The notes beneath the pieces are model-generated. The model was not told the origin of the DNA. It saw nothing but the letters and a program-made list of their open reading frames with translations, and ran no database searches. 64,000 nt of DNA from Occultella kanbiaonis (lineage in GTDB: Bacteria > Actinomycetota > Actinomycetes > Actinomycetales > Beutenbergiaceae). The position numbers and the translations under genes are program-made. Of this stretch, positions 1 to 7,826 are shown piece by piece. The DNA is taken from contig NZ_CP046175.1 of assembly GCF_009708215.1 (NCBI RefSeq), positions 5,332,001-5,396,000 of the forward strand. The letters are read 5' to 3'. Each line of letters opens with the position of its first letter. The stretch's first letter is position 1.

Positions 1-501
1 CTGGAGTCCCTGCTCATCGCGAGCGAGTCCGTGATCACCTACCGGCGGCGCTGGCAGACCCACGCGCGCCTGGACACGTTCTGCGAACTGCTGCTGCTGG
101 ACGAGAAGAACCCGCGCTCGCTCGCCCACCAGGTCACCCGGATCGGTGCCGGGTTCGCGACGCTGCCCGCGCCGGCGGCGCGCGTCCAGGCCCGGGACGG
201 GCTGCTCGCGGACCTCGTCGACCTGCTCGCCGAGTTCGACCCGGCGGGCGCCGTCCAACCCGACGAGACCGGCGCCAGGCCCCGGCTCGCCGAGGCGCTG
301 GAGTCCCTGCGCTGGCGCCTCGAGGAGCTCGGCGCGGAGATCGCGAAGGCCCACTTCACCCGGCCGATGCCGGCCGAGTGGCTCGACGCGGCGGGCACCT
401 GGGTACCGCGAGCCGACGAGGTCGACGCAGGCGACGCCGTCGGGCAGGACACGGCGGCGCCCGACGGCGCAGGTTCCGCCGCGTACGGGGGCGCGCCGTG
501 A
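1..501 (+). CDS. Alpha-E domain (DUF403-type) protein, 5' truncated by window edge
   Basis: The frame is open from base 1 to the TGA at 499-501, so only the C-terminal 166 residues are present. The mostly helical sequence with the block LLLLDEKNPRSLAHQ matches the end of alpha-E (DUF403) proteins. These are normally encoded next to a circularly permuted ATP-grasp protein and a transglutaminase, a set often linked to peptide or amide-bond synthesis of unknown product. The following transglutaminase gene starts inside its stop codon (GTGA overlap at 498-501), which fits this operon. The ATP-grasp partner would lie left of the window. The last 25 or so residues are Ala/Gly/Asp-rich and probably disordered. 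Confidence 0.85.
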   Translation: MESLLIASESVITYRRRWQTHARLDTFCELLLLDEKNPRSLAHQVTRIGAGFATLPAPAARVQARDGLLADLVDLLAEFDPAGAVQPDETGARPRLAEALESLRWRLEELGAEIAKAHFTRPMPAEWLDAAGTWVPRADEVDAGDAVGQDTAAPDGAGSAAYGGAP

Positions 502-1511
502 GCCGCACCCACCAGGGCGACCTGCACTACCGGCTGACCCACACGACCACGTACACCTACCCGGAGGAGGTCACCTCCTCCTACGGGCGGGCGCTGCTGC
601 TGCCGCGACGCGGCGCCGGGCAGCAGGTGCACGCGAGCGGGCTCGCGGTCGAACCCGGCGCGGACCTGATCGCCGAGCACAGGGACTGGGGCGGCAACCG
701 CTCCACCTACTTCCACGTCACGCAGCCGCACCAGCAGCTGCGCGTCACTGGCCACTCCGTGATCTCCACCGGGCGGCGCCGTGCCGATCCGGGCCGGCTC
801 CCCCCGGTGCCGTGGGAGCAGGTCGCCCAACTGGTCCGGACGCTGCGGCCGGTGGCCCCCGGGGACCCGATGGGCGGGCCGGGTGCGGCGGTCTCGATCG
901 CCGACTCCCGGCTGGCCTCGCCGATGGTCGAGCTGAGCGAGGAGGTGCGCGAGTACGCGCTGCCGTCGTTCGAACCGAGCCGGCCGGTCGCGGAGGTGGT
1001 GGCCGAGCTCGCCACCCGGATCCACGACGACTTCGCCTACCGGCCGGGCGCGACGTCGGTGTCGACCACGCTGCCGGAGGTGCTCGCCGGGCGCGCCGGG
1101 GTCTGCCAGGACTTCGCGCACCTGCTGATCGGCTGCGTGCGGTCGATGGGCCTGGCGGCGCGGTACGTGTCGGGCTACCTGGAGACCATGCCGCCACCGG
1201 GGCGGGAGAAGCTGCGCGGGGTGGACGCCTCGCACGCGTGGGCGTCGGTCTGGCTGCCCGGCGGTGGCTGGCTGAACATCGACCCCACGAACGACCAGTT
1301 CATCGACGGCCGCTACGTGGTGCTCGGCTGGGGCAGGGACTACCGGGACGTCTCCCCGCTGCGCGGCATCGTGTTCACGCCGGGGTCCGGCTCGACGCTC
1401 GAGGTGGGCGTGGACCTGTGGCCGGTCGACAAGGCCGACCTGGCCGAGCACGTCGCCGAGGTCGAGGCTCTGGTCACCCCGGCGACGCAACTGGCCCCCG
1501 CCCTCCGCTGA
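498..1511 (+). CDS. Transglutaminase-like cysteine protease family protein
   Basis: Protein of 337 residues. The N-terminal third is a beta-rich bacterial transglutaminase-like N region (HYRLTHTTTYTYPEEV). The core carries a papain-like triad: Cys203 in GRAGVCQDFAH, His246 in DASHAWASVW and Asp262 in WLNIDPTND. The GTG start at 498 overlaps the upstream stop by four bases, implying translational coupling with the alpha-E gene. Family members hydrolyse or transfer peptide amide bonds, and the substrate of this three-gene system (ATP-grasp, alpha-E, transglutaminase) is not established. No signal peptide is visible, so it is probably cytoplasmic. Confidence 0.92.
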   Translation: MSRTHQGDLHYRLTHTTTYTYPEEVTSSYGRALLLPRRGAGQQVHASGLAVEPGADLIAEHRDWGGNRSTYFHVTQPHQQLRVTGHSVISTGRRRADPGRLPPVPWEQVAQLVRTLRPVAPGDPMGGPGAAVSIADSRLASPMVELSEEVREYALPSFEPSRPVAEVVAELATRIHDDFAYRPGATSVSTTLPEVLAGRAGVCQDFAHLLIGCVRSMGLAARYVSGYLETMPPPGREKLRGVDASHAWASVWLPGGGWLNIDPTNDQFIDGRYVVLGWGRDYRDVSPLRGIVFTPGSGSTLEVGVDLWPVDKADLAEHVAEVEALVTPATQLAPALR

Positions 1512-1541
1512 CCTGATCCCTGGGACGGACCCGAGGACCCA

Positions 1542-2096
1542 TCAGGCCTCGAACGTCACGTCCTCGGTGCGCGCGACGTCGGCAGTCCGGCCCGGAGCCC
1601 GCTGGTTGCGCCAGTAGAGATTGGTATGGGCGATCACCTGTTCCGGCGGCGGCGCGCCCTGCGCGCTCAGGTCCGCGCAGGTGTGGGCGTCCCCGACGAG
1701 CGTCACGTCGTAGCCGCGGACGAGAGCGCCGTGGATCGTGGCGCGCACGCACGCATCGGTATGGGCTCCCGTCACCACCACATGTCCGACCGCAGCGGCA
1801 GCGAGGGCCTGCTCCAGGCCGGTGCCCTCGAACGAGTCCTGATAGCGCTTGTGGATGATGGCCTCCGGGTCCACGTGGACCAGTTCCGGGACTCGTTCCC
1901 ACGCCGGGCTCCCGCGGGGGGTGTCCGCACCGGAGTCCTGGATCCAGACGACGGGCACGCTCCTGCGGCGGGCCCTCTTCACCAGGGTGCCGATGTTCGC
2001 CACCACCTCGGCACGCCGATGCACCTCGGCCACGACGCCGTTCTGCATGTCGATCACCAGAAGGGCGGAGTTGGGCCGGGACGAGAGGGTGGTCAT
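1542..2096 (-). CDS. Cysteine hydrolase, isochorismatase-like family
   Basis: A 184-residue Rossmann-like hydrolase. The catalytic triad pattern of the family is visible: Asp16 in LLVIDMQNG, Lys83 in IHKRYQDSF and Cys116 in GAHTDACVRATI. Members hydrolyse amides or enol ethers such as nicotinamide, N-carbamoyl compounds or isochorismate, and the substrate here cannot be read from sequence. The ATG at 2096 is preferred over ATG 2105 because an AGGAG lies nine bases upstream of 2096 but directly abuts 2105. The gene is convergent with the transglutaminase gene and divergent from the oxidoreductase at 2275, with no obvious functional tie to either. Confidence 0.9.
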   Translation of the reverse strand: MTTLSSRPNSALLVIDMQNGVVAEVHRRAEVVANIGTLVKRARRRSVPVVWIQDSGADTPRGSPAWERVPELVHVDPEAIIHKRYQDSFEGTGLEQALAAAAVGHVVVTGAHTDACVRATIHGALVRGYDVTLVGDAHTCADLSAQGAPPPEQVIAHTNLYWRNQRAPGRTADVARTEDVTFEA

Positions 2097-2274
2097 GAGA
2101 GGCATCTCCTGGGTGCACGGTCCCGCGCTGACGGACCAACGGTAGGCCCCACGGGCACACTCGCGGCGCCCCGGGCACCACCTGCTGGGCCGGTCGGGAC
2201 CCACGAGTGCGGGATGATCGATCCTGACGGCCACGCAGGCCGCTTCGACACCACGCGCCGACCGAGGAGAATCC

Positions 2275-2736
2275 GTGCCCCAGATCGCCACGAACACCAC
2301 CGTCTCGCGCACCGAGCTCGAGGACTTCGTCCGGACCCGCCACCAGGGCATCCTGCTCACCACCCGCGACGACGGCAGCCCGCAGCTCTCCCCGGCGACG
2401 TGCGGCCTGGACACCGGCGGCCGCCTCGTGATCTCGACCTACCCGGACCGGGCGAAGGCGGTCAACCTGCGCAAGCGGCCGGCGGCGTCGGTGTGCGTGC
2501 TCTCCGAGAAGTTCGGGGATGCGTGGGTGCAGGTCAACGGCACCGCCGAGGTCATCGACCCGCCCGACTCCGTGGAGCCGCTGGTCGAGTACTTCCGGTG
2601 CATCTCCGGTGAGCACCCGGACTGGGACGAGTATCGCGAGGCGATGCGCCGGCAGGCGAAGTCGCTGATCCGGATCACGATCGAGACCTGGGGACCGATC
2701 GCCACCGGCGGGTTCCCGGCGCGCCTCGCGGACTGA
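2275..2736 (+). CDS. PPOX-class F420- or flavin-dependent oxidoreductase
   Basis: A 153-residue split-barrel flavin-fold protein. The N-terminal strand pattern (HQGILLTTRDDGSPQLSP) and the central TYPDRAKAVNLRKRP segment are typical of the actinobacterial pyridoxamine-5'-phosphate-oxidase-like group that binds F420 or FMN. Such enzymes reduce unsaturated or quinone-like small molecules, and the specific substrate is unknown. The GTG at 2275 follows a GAGGAG ribosome site with suitable spacing. It diverges from the cysteine hydrolase across about 180 bases that must hold both promoters. Confidence 0.88.
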   Translation: MPQIATNTTVSRTELEDFVRTRHQGILLTTRDDGSPQLSPATCGLDTGGRLVISTYPDRAKAVNLRKRPAASVCVLSEKFGDAWVQVNGTAEVIDPPDSVEPLVEYFRCISGEHPDWDEYREAMRRQAKSLIRITIETWGPIATGGFPARLAD

Positions 2737-2800
2737 ACCGGGCGGGCCGCACCACCGACCAGGGCGCCGACCGCGCTCGGGCGAGTTCCGCCGTCGGGCG

Positions 2801-3706
2801 TCAGTGCCGCGCGCCGTCGGCGAGCACCTGCCCGACGGCGTGGGCCGACTGGCGCACGATGCCCGGGTTGGTCTCCCAGTAGTAGGGCAACGCGATGACG
2901 GCCTGGGCGAGCGCCCAGCCGCGCCCGCGCAGCCAGGATGCGTCGTCCGCGCCGAGCGCGTCGGCGTAGGCGCGCCGACTCTCTCCGGCGAAGACGCTCC
3001 AGGCCGGCTGCAGGTCGCAGGCCGGGTCGCCGACGTTGAGGGCGCCCCAGTCGATGACGGCGTCCAGGCGGCCGTCGACCACGATCAGGTTGCCGGGGAG
3101 CAGGTCTCCGTGGATCCAGACCTCCGGCTCCGCCCAGGCATCCGCGGCAAGGGACTCCGCCCAGGAGGCCAGTGCGGCGCGGCCGTCGATCCTGCTCCCG
3201 AGCTCCGCGACGGCGGCCCGGAAGCCGTGGTCGGACTCGGCCAACGGTCCGCCCCGCCTGCCGCGCTCACGGGGATGGGCGCCGGCCGTGTCGACCCGGC
3301 GCAGCGCGGTCACGAACGCGCCGAGGTCGTGGGCGGCCCGGACGAGATCGCCGGGGCGGGCGTCGGCGCTCGACGAACCGGGCAGCCAGGTGCAGATCGA
3401 CCACGGGTAGGAGAAGCCCTCCCCCGGGCTGCCGAGACCGATCTGCTCGGGGATCCGCAGCGGTAGGACGGGCGCGAGGCGGGGCAACCACACCGATTCG
3501 GTGAGCGCCTGCCCGGCGACCCAGTCCGTGCGGGGCAGCCGGACCACGAAGTCAGCGCCGAGGCGGTAGATGTCGTGATCGGTGCCGTAGTGGTCGACCG
3601 GGGCGATCGGCAGGTCGGCCAACCGGGGGAACTGGGTCGCGAGCAGCCGGCGGACCAGGTGCTCGTCGGTGGGCGCCTGGCCTGGATGCATGCTCATTGG
3701 CGCCAT
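2801..3706 (-). CDS. Aminoglycoside phosphotransferase (APH) family kinase
   Basis: About 301 residues with a protein-kinase-like fold. The catalytic loop is HGDLLPGN (about residues 199-206) and the metal-binding Asp is in DWGALNVGDP (about 219). The N-lobe shows VVRLPRTD with a nucleotide-site-like Arg in place of the usual Lys context. The family phosphorylates aminoglycosides, macrolides, homoserine, choline or other small molecules; sequence alone does not make this a resistance gene. The start is uncertain because ATGs at 3706, 3697 and 3691 and a GTG at 3733 are all in frame and none has a clear ribosome site. ATG 3706 is used. Confidence 0.85.
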   Translation of the reverse strand: MAPMSMHPGQAPTDEHLVRRLLATQFPRLADLPIAPVDHYGTDHDIYRLGADFVVRLPRTDWVAGQALTESVWLPRLAPVLPLRIPEQIGLGSPGEGFSYPWSICTWLPGSSSADARPGDLVRAAHDLGAFVTALRRVDTAGAHPRERGRRGGPLAESDHGFRAAVAELGSRIDGRAALASWAESLAADAWAEPEVWIHGDLLPGNLIVVDGRLDAVIDWGALNVGDPACDLQPAWSVFAGESRRAYADALGADDASWLRGRGWALAQAVIALPYYWETNPGIVRQSAHAVGQVLADGARH

Positions 3707-3778
3707 CGTTGCGTCACGGCGCCGACCAGGCAAGGCAATTGAGGGGCGTGGCCGGCGCCCGGCAGTCGGGCGGTGCCG

Positions 3779-4546
3779 TCAGTTGCGGGCGGTGAGAACC
3801 AGGGGCCCGTCCGCGGTGATGGCCACGGTGTGCTCGCTGTGGGCGCCGCGGGAACCGTCCTTCGAACGCAGGGTCCACCCGTCGGGGTCGGTGTAGATCT
3901 CGTCGGTGCCGGCCATGAACCAGGGCTCGATGGCGATCACCAGACCCGGGCGCAGCGGCATGCCGCGGCCACCCCGGCCCGCGTTCGGCACGTGCGGCTC
4001 ACCGTGCATGGTGCGGCCGACGCCGTGGCCGCCGAAGTCGGTGTTCACGCCGTAGCCGTTGGCGGTGGCGACCTCACCGATGGCGGCGGAGATGTCGCCG
4101 AGCCGGTTGCCGACCGCGGCCGCCTTGATGCCGGCCGCGAGCGCCAGCTCGGTGGTCTCGATCAGGCGCAGGTCCTCGTCCTTGGGGGTGCCGACCACCA
4201 CGCTGAGCGCCGAGTCGGAGACCCAGCCGTCCACGCTGGCCGCGAAGTCCACCGACACCAGGTCACCGTCGCGGAGCGTGTAGTCGTGCGGGAGGCCGTG
4301 CAGCACGGCGTCGTTGACCGAGGTGCACAGGACCTTGCCGAACGGGCTGGCCCCGAACGAGGGGTGGTAGTCGATGTAGCAGGACTCGGCGCCGGCCTCG
4401 CGGATCATCGCGTGGGCGAGCTTGTCCAGGTCGAGCAGGTTCACGCCGACGCGGGCCGCGTCCTTCAGGGCCGTGAGCACACCGGCCACGAACACGCCGG
4501 CCGGTCGCATCGCCTCGATCTCGGCGGGGGTCTTCAGTTCGATCAC
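3779..4546 (-). CDS. map: Type I methionine aminopeptidase
   Basis: Full-length 255-residue pita-bread metallopeptidase that removes the initiator Met from new proteins in the cytoplasm. The expected catalytic and metal ligands are all present: His83, Asp100, Asp111, His174, Glu207 and Glu238, set in LHGLP, VSVDFAA, DSALSV, GGHGVGR, IEPW and SEHTV. There is no N-terminal zinc-finger or SH3 extension. Translation starts at GTG 4546. The gene is not in the usual ribosomal-protein/adk context, so it may be a second map copy, or the locus may be rearranged. A hairpin terminator lies about 120 bases upstream. Confidence 0.97.
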   Translation of the reverse strand: MIELKTPAEIEAMRPAGVFVAGVLTALKDAARVGVNLLDLDKLAHAMIREAGAESCYIDYHPSFGASPFGKVLCTSVNDAVLHGLPHDYTLRDGDLVSVDFAASVDGWVSDSALSVVVGTPKDEDLRLIETTELALAAGIKAAAVGNRLGDISAAIGEVATANGYGVNTDFGGHGVGRTMHGEPHVPNAGRGGRGMPLRPGLVIAIEPWFMAGTDEIYTDPDGWTLRSKDGSRGAHSEHTVAITADGPLVLTARN

Positions 4547-4665
4547 GGTTCCAGCCTACGGCTTTCGGCGGGAACCTCACGGGTTCGTGGCGAACGTCTC
4601 ACCACCGATGGGTGTGTCGGTGCACGTGTCACGCGGCGGTGCCGTCATCATGGAAGCGCAAAGCA

Positions 4666-4698
4666 AAGGCCCCTCGGAGTAAGCGTCCGAGGGGCCTT
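4666..4698 (-). terminator. Hairpin terminator upstream of map
   Basis: Perfect 13-bp arms (AAGGCCCCTCGGA and its complement) enclose a 7-base loop. Read on the minus strand the hairpin is followed by an interrupted T-rich run (TTTGCTTTG); read on plus it is followed only by GCTTGT. It would therefore best stop a minus-strand transcript arriving from the gene-free stretch, before the map promoter. Confidence 0.65.
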
Positions 4699-5129
4699 GC
4701 TTGTACCTGGGCGGTGAGCGGCTGGGGATGAGTCCGCCGGCTACTCCTGCGTGAGCAGTGAGCCTCCCTTGTACAGGTACCCGATGCGGGCCGTGCGATG
4801 CGGGCGTCATCCACACCCCCGACCTGTGGACCAAGTCCGCGGGCCGGTTCATCGTCGGGATCTGCTTCGGGTATCAAGTCCGCTGATGCGGGTGTGTGGC
4901 TCCCCAGCGTCCCAGGGTCACACGGTTGCGTCGTCGCCGAGCCGAAGCTCCTGCCACGTCGCGGGTCGTACGGCCCCAGCGTCCCAGGATCCGCACTCCG
5001 TACGGATCGAGGTCCATCCTGGCCCCGCGGTGTTCGGGTTCGGGTCTCCCCGATTCCTCACTTGCTAAGGCCCGGGCTGACCGGGATCCGCACAGTCGGC
5101 GCTGCCGGTTGTGCAATCGAGCCTTGCGC

Positions 5130-5758
5130 TGTGGATAACAGGTCTCCCCGTCGTCCGAGCCTGCAAGGACATCATTGCCTTTCCAGTACCGCCTACCGCC
5201 CCGCCGTACGGTTGACCCGTCCGGTGGTCCGACCGCTTCGGTTGAACTCCGCCACATCAGCGCCGGCCCGTCTTCCTCGATAACTCGCCTGGGATCACTC
5301 CCGGCGTGTCGCCTTGGATCTCGAACCCGCATCCGGTGAGCTTGTGCTCCTCCTCTGCGACCGAGTCGGTGAACTCGATGGGGTTATTTCTAGTCAGGTC
5401 ACCGACCGTTCGCAAGGGGTTCACCCACCCTTCTTTTATCCCCAGTTGACCCACAGGTTGCTCCACAGGTTCACCTGCGGGTTCGCCGGTTGTGCACACA
5501 GCTGTGGAACAAATTTGTGGATAAGTCGGCGCCCGGCGGGATGTGGTGACGCACGCGGGGCGTCCCTGGAGCACCGATCTCCCCGCCGGTCCACCGGACC
5601 ACCACGGTCGATGCCGGCACCGCCGGACCACCCACCCGTCACCGTCTGGTCACCCTCTCGTCACCCACGCGTTTCCGGTGCGTTGCGCGCTGGCTCCACA
5701 AGCGTCACCTGCGTAAACGTCGGCGATACACACACCTGTGCACAAGGTCTGTGGATAG
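5130..5758. other. Cluster of DnaA-box-like sites
   Basis: Two exact TTATCCACA boxes lie on the minus strand at 5130-5138 and 5516-5524. One-mismatch forms are at 5436-5444 (TTATCCCCA, plus), 5490-5498 (TTGTGCACA, plus), 5737-5745 (TTGTGCACA, minus) and 5750-5758 (CTATCCACA, minus). Looser copies lie at 5459-5467 and 5503-5511, and outside the cluster at 4807-4815 and 4825-4833. Such AT-rich 9-mers are rare by chance at this GC content. No dnaA or dnaN gene adjoins, so an origin, a DnaA-titration locus or chance remains open. Confidence 0.5.
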
Positions 5759-5779
5759 CGCGGTCGATACGATGGGCCC

Positions 5780-6238
5780 ATGACGCCAGCCCCTCGCTCC
5801 CTCGTGGTCGCAGCCGCGATCCTCGACGACCTCGATGTCCCGACCCGCCTCCTCGCGGCCCGGCGAAGCGCACCGAAGTCGCTCGCCGGCCAGTGGGAGT
5901 TCCCGGGCGGGAAGGTCGAGCCGGGCGAGGACGACCTGGACGCCCTGCGCCGGGAGCTGCGCGAGGAGCTCGGCGTGGAGGTCGCGATCGGCGCTGCCGT
6001 CCCGGGCCCGGTGGGGTCCGACGGCATGGACTGGCCGATCCTGCACGGACACCGGATGCGCGTCTGGCTCGCGCGCATCACCGACGGCGATCCGGCCCCC
6101 CTCGCGGACCACGACGAACTCCGGTGGCTCGCACTGACCGAACTCGACTCGGTGGACTGGCTGGAACTGGACCTCCCGATCGTGCGCGCCGTCCAGGAGG
6201 TCACCGACGGGATCGCCCGGCTCGACAGCGTCGACTGA
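5780..6238 (+). CDS. NUDIX hydrolase, MutT-like (deoxy)nucleoside triphosphate pyrophosphohydrolase
   Basis: A 152-residue NUDIX protein. The box GX5EX7REUXEEXGU is complete at residues 44-66 (G44, E50, R58, E59, E62, E63, G65). The N-terminal strand VVAAAILDD and the following FPGGKVEPGE pattern match MutT-type sanitising enzymes that hydrolyse oxidised dNTPs such as 8-oxo-dGTP. The predicted size fits a single NUDIX domain with no extension. The start is the ATG at 5780; its leader contains the last two DnaA-box-like sites, so promoter and boxes overlap. Confidence 0.93.
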   Translation: MTPAPRSLVVAAAILDDLDVPTRLLAARRSAPKSLAGQWEFPGGKVEPGEDDLDALRRELREELGVEVAIGAAVPGPVGSDGMDWPILHGHRMRVWLARITDGDPAPLADHDELRWLALTELDSVDWLELDLPIVRAVQEVTDGIARLDSVD

Positions 6239-6323
6239 CACCCCGGTCCACCTCCAGCCGGGCCGCGAGGCCGGTTTCACGACCGATTGGGCACCGCTGT
6301 CACGAAGTGGCATGATGCTGAGC

Positions 6324-6935
6324 GTGCCAAAGATCATCGGATCCACCCTCGCCGAACACCGCGCGCACGTGCGCAACAAGCTCTTCGCCGCGCTGTCGCG
6401 GCTGATGGCGGAATCCGGGTTCGATTCGGTGAGCCTGGCGGACATCGCCGCGGCGGCAGGCGTCGGCCGGACCTCGGTCTACAACCACTTCCCGGACAAG
6501 GAATCGCTGCTGATCGCGTTCATCGAGCACGAGACCTCCCACTTCGTGGCCGAGCTGACAGCGGCGCTCGCGCAGGTGGCCGACCCCCAGGAGCAGCTGC
6601 GGGTCTACGTCCGGGAGCAGATCAACCTCAAGCGCGTCTACCACCTCGCACCGGGACCGGACCTTCGCTCGGTGGTCTCGCACGAGACCGGGATGCGCCT
6701 GCGCGAGCACGTCAAGCAGGTCGAGTCACTGCTCGGCCGGATCCTCGAGGCCGGTATCGCCGACGACACCCTGCCCGACCAGGACGTCTCCGCCGTCGTT
6801 CCGCTGATCAACTCCTGCCTGTCCGGGCGGACCTTCCCCGACTCGGGACCGGAGCGCGAGCGGGCGATCACCGCCACGGAGTCCTTCGTGCTGCGCGCGG
6901 TCGGCATGCCCGAGGACGCCCTCCAACCCGCCTGA
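6324..6935 (+). CDS. TetR/AcrR family transcriptional regulator
   Basis: About 203 residues. The N-terminal helix-turn-helix (MAESGFDSVSLADIAAAAGVGRTSVYNHFPDKESLL) spans roughly residues 28-63 and is typical of TetR repressors. The C-terminal helical ligand domain is divergent, so the effector is unknown. GTG 6324 is favoured because close relatives often begin with a Pro-Lys-Ile/Val stretch, but ATGs at 6312 and 6315 are in frame and no ribosome site separates them. It lies 85 bases after the NUDIX gene and 45 bases before the DUF5995-like gene. Confidence 0.9.
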   Translation: MPKIIGSTLAEHRAHVRNKLFAALSRLMAESGFDSVSLADIAAAAGVGRTSVYNHFPDKESLLIAFIEHETSHFVAELTAALAQVADPQEQLRVYVREQINLKRVYHLAPGPDLRSVVSHETGMRLREHVKQVESLLGRILEAGIADDTLPDQDVSAVVPLINSCLSGRTFPDSGPERERAITATESFVLRAVGMPEDALQPA

Positions 6936-6980
6936 GCATTCGCCGGACCGGACCGGCAGCCCGGGTCTAGCGTCTGGCCC

Positions 6981-7733
6981 ATGGGCTGGTTCTCCGACCT
7001 GGTCGGCGCCGCGAAGGATCGCCTGCTCCGCCGGCGCCGCGAACCCGTGCCCGCCGGGCAGCACCCGGACATCGCGTCCCTGCTCGTCCACCTGGACCTG
7101 GTCTCGTCCGGCTTCGCCGAGGGCGACGGCGTCGGCGCGTTCCACGCCATGTACCGGCGCGTCACCGAGCTCGTCGGGGACGAGATCCGCGCCGGCCGCT
7201 TCGCCGACCGCGAGTTCCTCACCCGGCTCGACGTCGTGTTCGCCGGGTACTACCTCGAGGCCGTGACCGCGTCGACACCGAACCGGGCCTGGGCGCCGGT
7301 GTTCTCGGCGCGCGCGGACCCCGGCCGCGCACCCATCCAGTTCGCCCTTGCCGGGATGAACGCCCACATCAACCACGACCTCGGCCCTGCCGTGGTGCGC
7401 ACCTGCCGCCAGCTCGGGGTCCACCCGGACAGCCCGGGCGTGCGGGCCGACTACCGGCGCGTCACCGACGTCCTGGCCACGGTCCAGGAGGAGGTCCGCC
7501 AGTCCTTCCTGAGCGGTCTCGCCCTGGAGGTGGACCGGCGTTTCGCGCCCGTCGCGAACCTGATCGCCACGTGGAGCATCGCGAAGGCGCGCGAGGCGGC
7601 CTGGACGAACGCCGAGGTGCTCTGGGAACTGCGTGGGTCCGGATCCGTGGAGGAGGCGTACCTGGACTCACTCGCGGGATCGGTGGGCATGGTCGGCAGG
7701 TACCTGCTCACCCCGGTCGCCGAACCGGACTGA
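6981..7733 (+). CDS. DUF5995-like protein of unknown function
   Basis: A 250-residue protein that I place in the DUF5995 family by its middle section: FHAMYRRVTELVGDEI, then FAGYYLEAV, and ALAGMNAHINHDLGPAVV. The histidine-rich helical block NAHINHDL suggests a metal- or heme-binding helical bundle, but this is inference. No signal peptide or membrane helix is visible. It follows the TetR gene closely on the same strand and could be controlled by it. The start ATG 6981 gives MGWFSDLVGAAKDRLL, an amphipathic N-terminus. Confidence 0.75.
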   Translation: MGWFSDLVGAAKDRLLRRRREPVPAGQHPDIASLLVHLDLVSSGFAEGDGVGAFHAMYRRVTELVGDEIRAGRFADREFLTRLDVVFAGYYLEAVTASTPNRAWAPVFSARADPGRAPIQFALAGMNAHINHDLGPAVVRTCRQLGVHPDSPGVRADYRRVTDVLATVQEEVRQSFLSGLALEVDRRFAPVANLIATWSIAKAREAAWTNAEVLWELRGSGSVEEAYLDSLAGSVGMVGRYLLTPVAEPD

Positions 7734-7761
7734 TTGCCTGCCAAGCGCCAGAGTTGCATAC

Positions 7762-7780
7762 TTAGGTATACCTCACCTAT
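7762..7780. promoter_or_regulatory. DtxR/IdeR-type iron box
   Basis: The 19-base site begins TTAGGTATACC and ends ACCTAT, close to the DtxR/IdeR consensus of two TTAGGT-like half-sites. It sits 47 bases upstream of the heme oxygenase ATG, the right place to repress transcription when iron is plentiful. Confidence 0.75.
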
Positions 7781-7826
7781 GTTGGGGCCATCTTCCTGAC
7801 ACTCCGTCGCGAAAGTTGACCCGATC

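Larger units (their letters stand above)
4547..5779. other. 1.2-kb region with no convincing gene
   Basis: No open frame here looks like a known protein on either strand, and codon use of the longest frames is not gene-like. The stretch holds the promoter of map, a strong hairpin at 4666-4698, two copies of the 13-base string CCCAGCGTCCCAG (near 4905 and 4977), a locally AT-rich part around 5380-5520 and a set of DnaA-box-like sequences. A weak minus-strand frame (about 5332-4874) contains two GRWG repeats and may be decayed coding DNA. No tRNA, SRP RNA or RNase P RNA signature was recognised. Confidence 0.6.

Noticed and set aside
39-1490. A 483-codon open frame on the minus strand opposite the first two genes
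   Set aside because: It is an Arg/Pro/Gly-rich shadow of the transglutaminase frame, typical for high-GC DNA, and has no family similarity.
2801-3706. Reading the APH-family kinase as an antibiotic resistance gene
   Set aside because: The family covers many small-molecule kinases and no substrate-specific signature is seen.
5314-6315. A 333-codon plus-strand frame across the gene-free region
   Set aside because: It runs through the NUDIX gene in another frame, and the codon pattern and composition are not gene-like.
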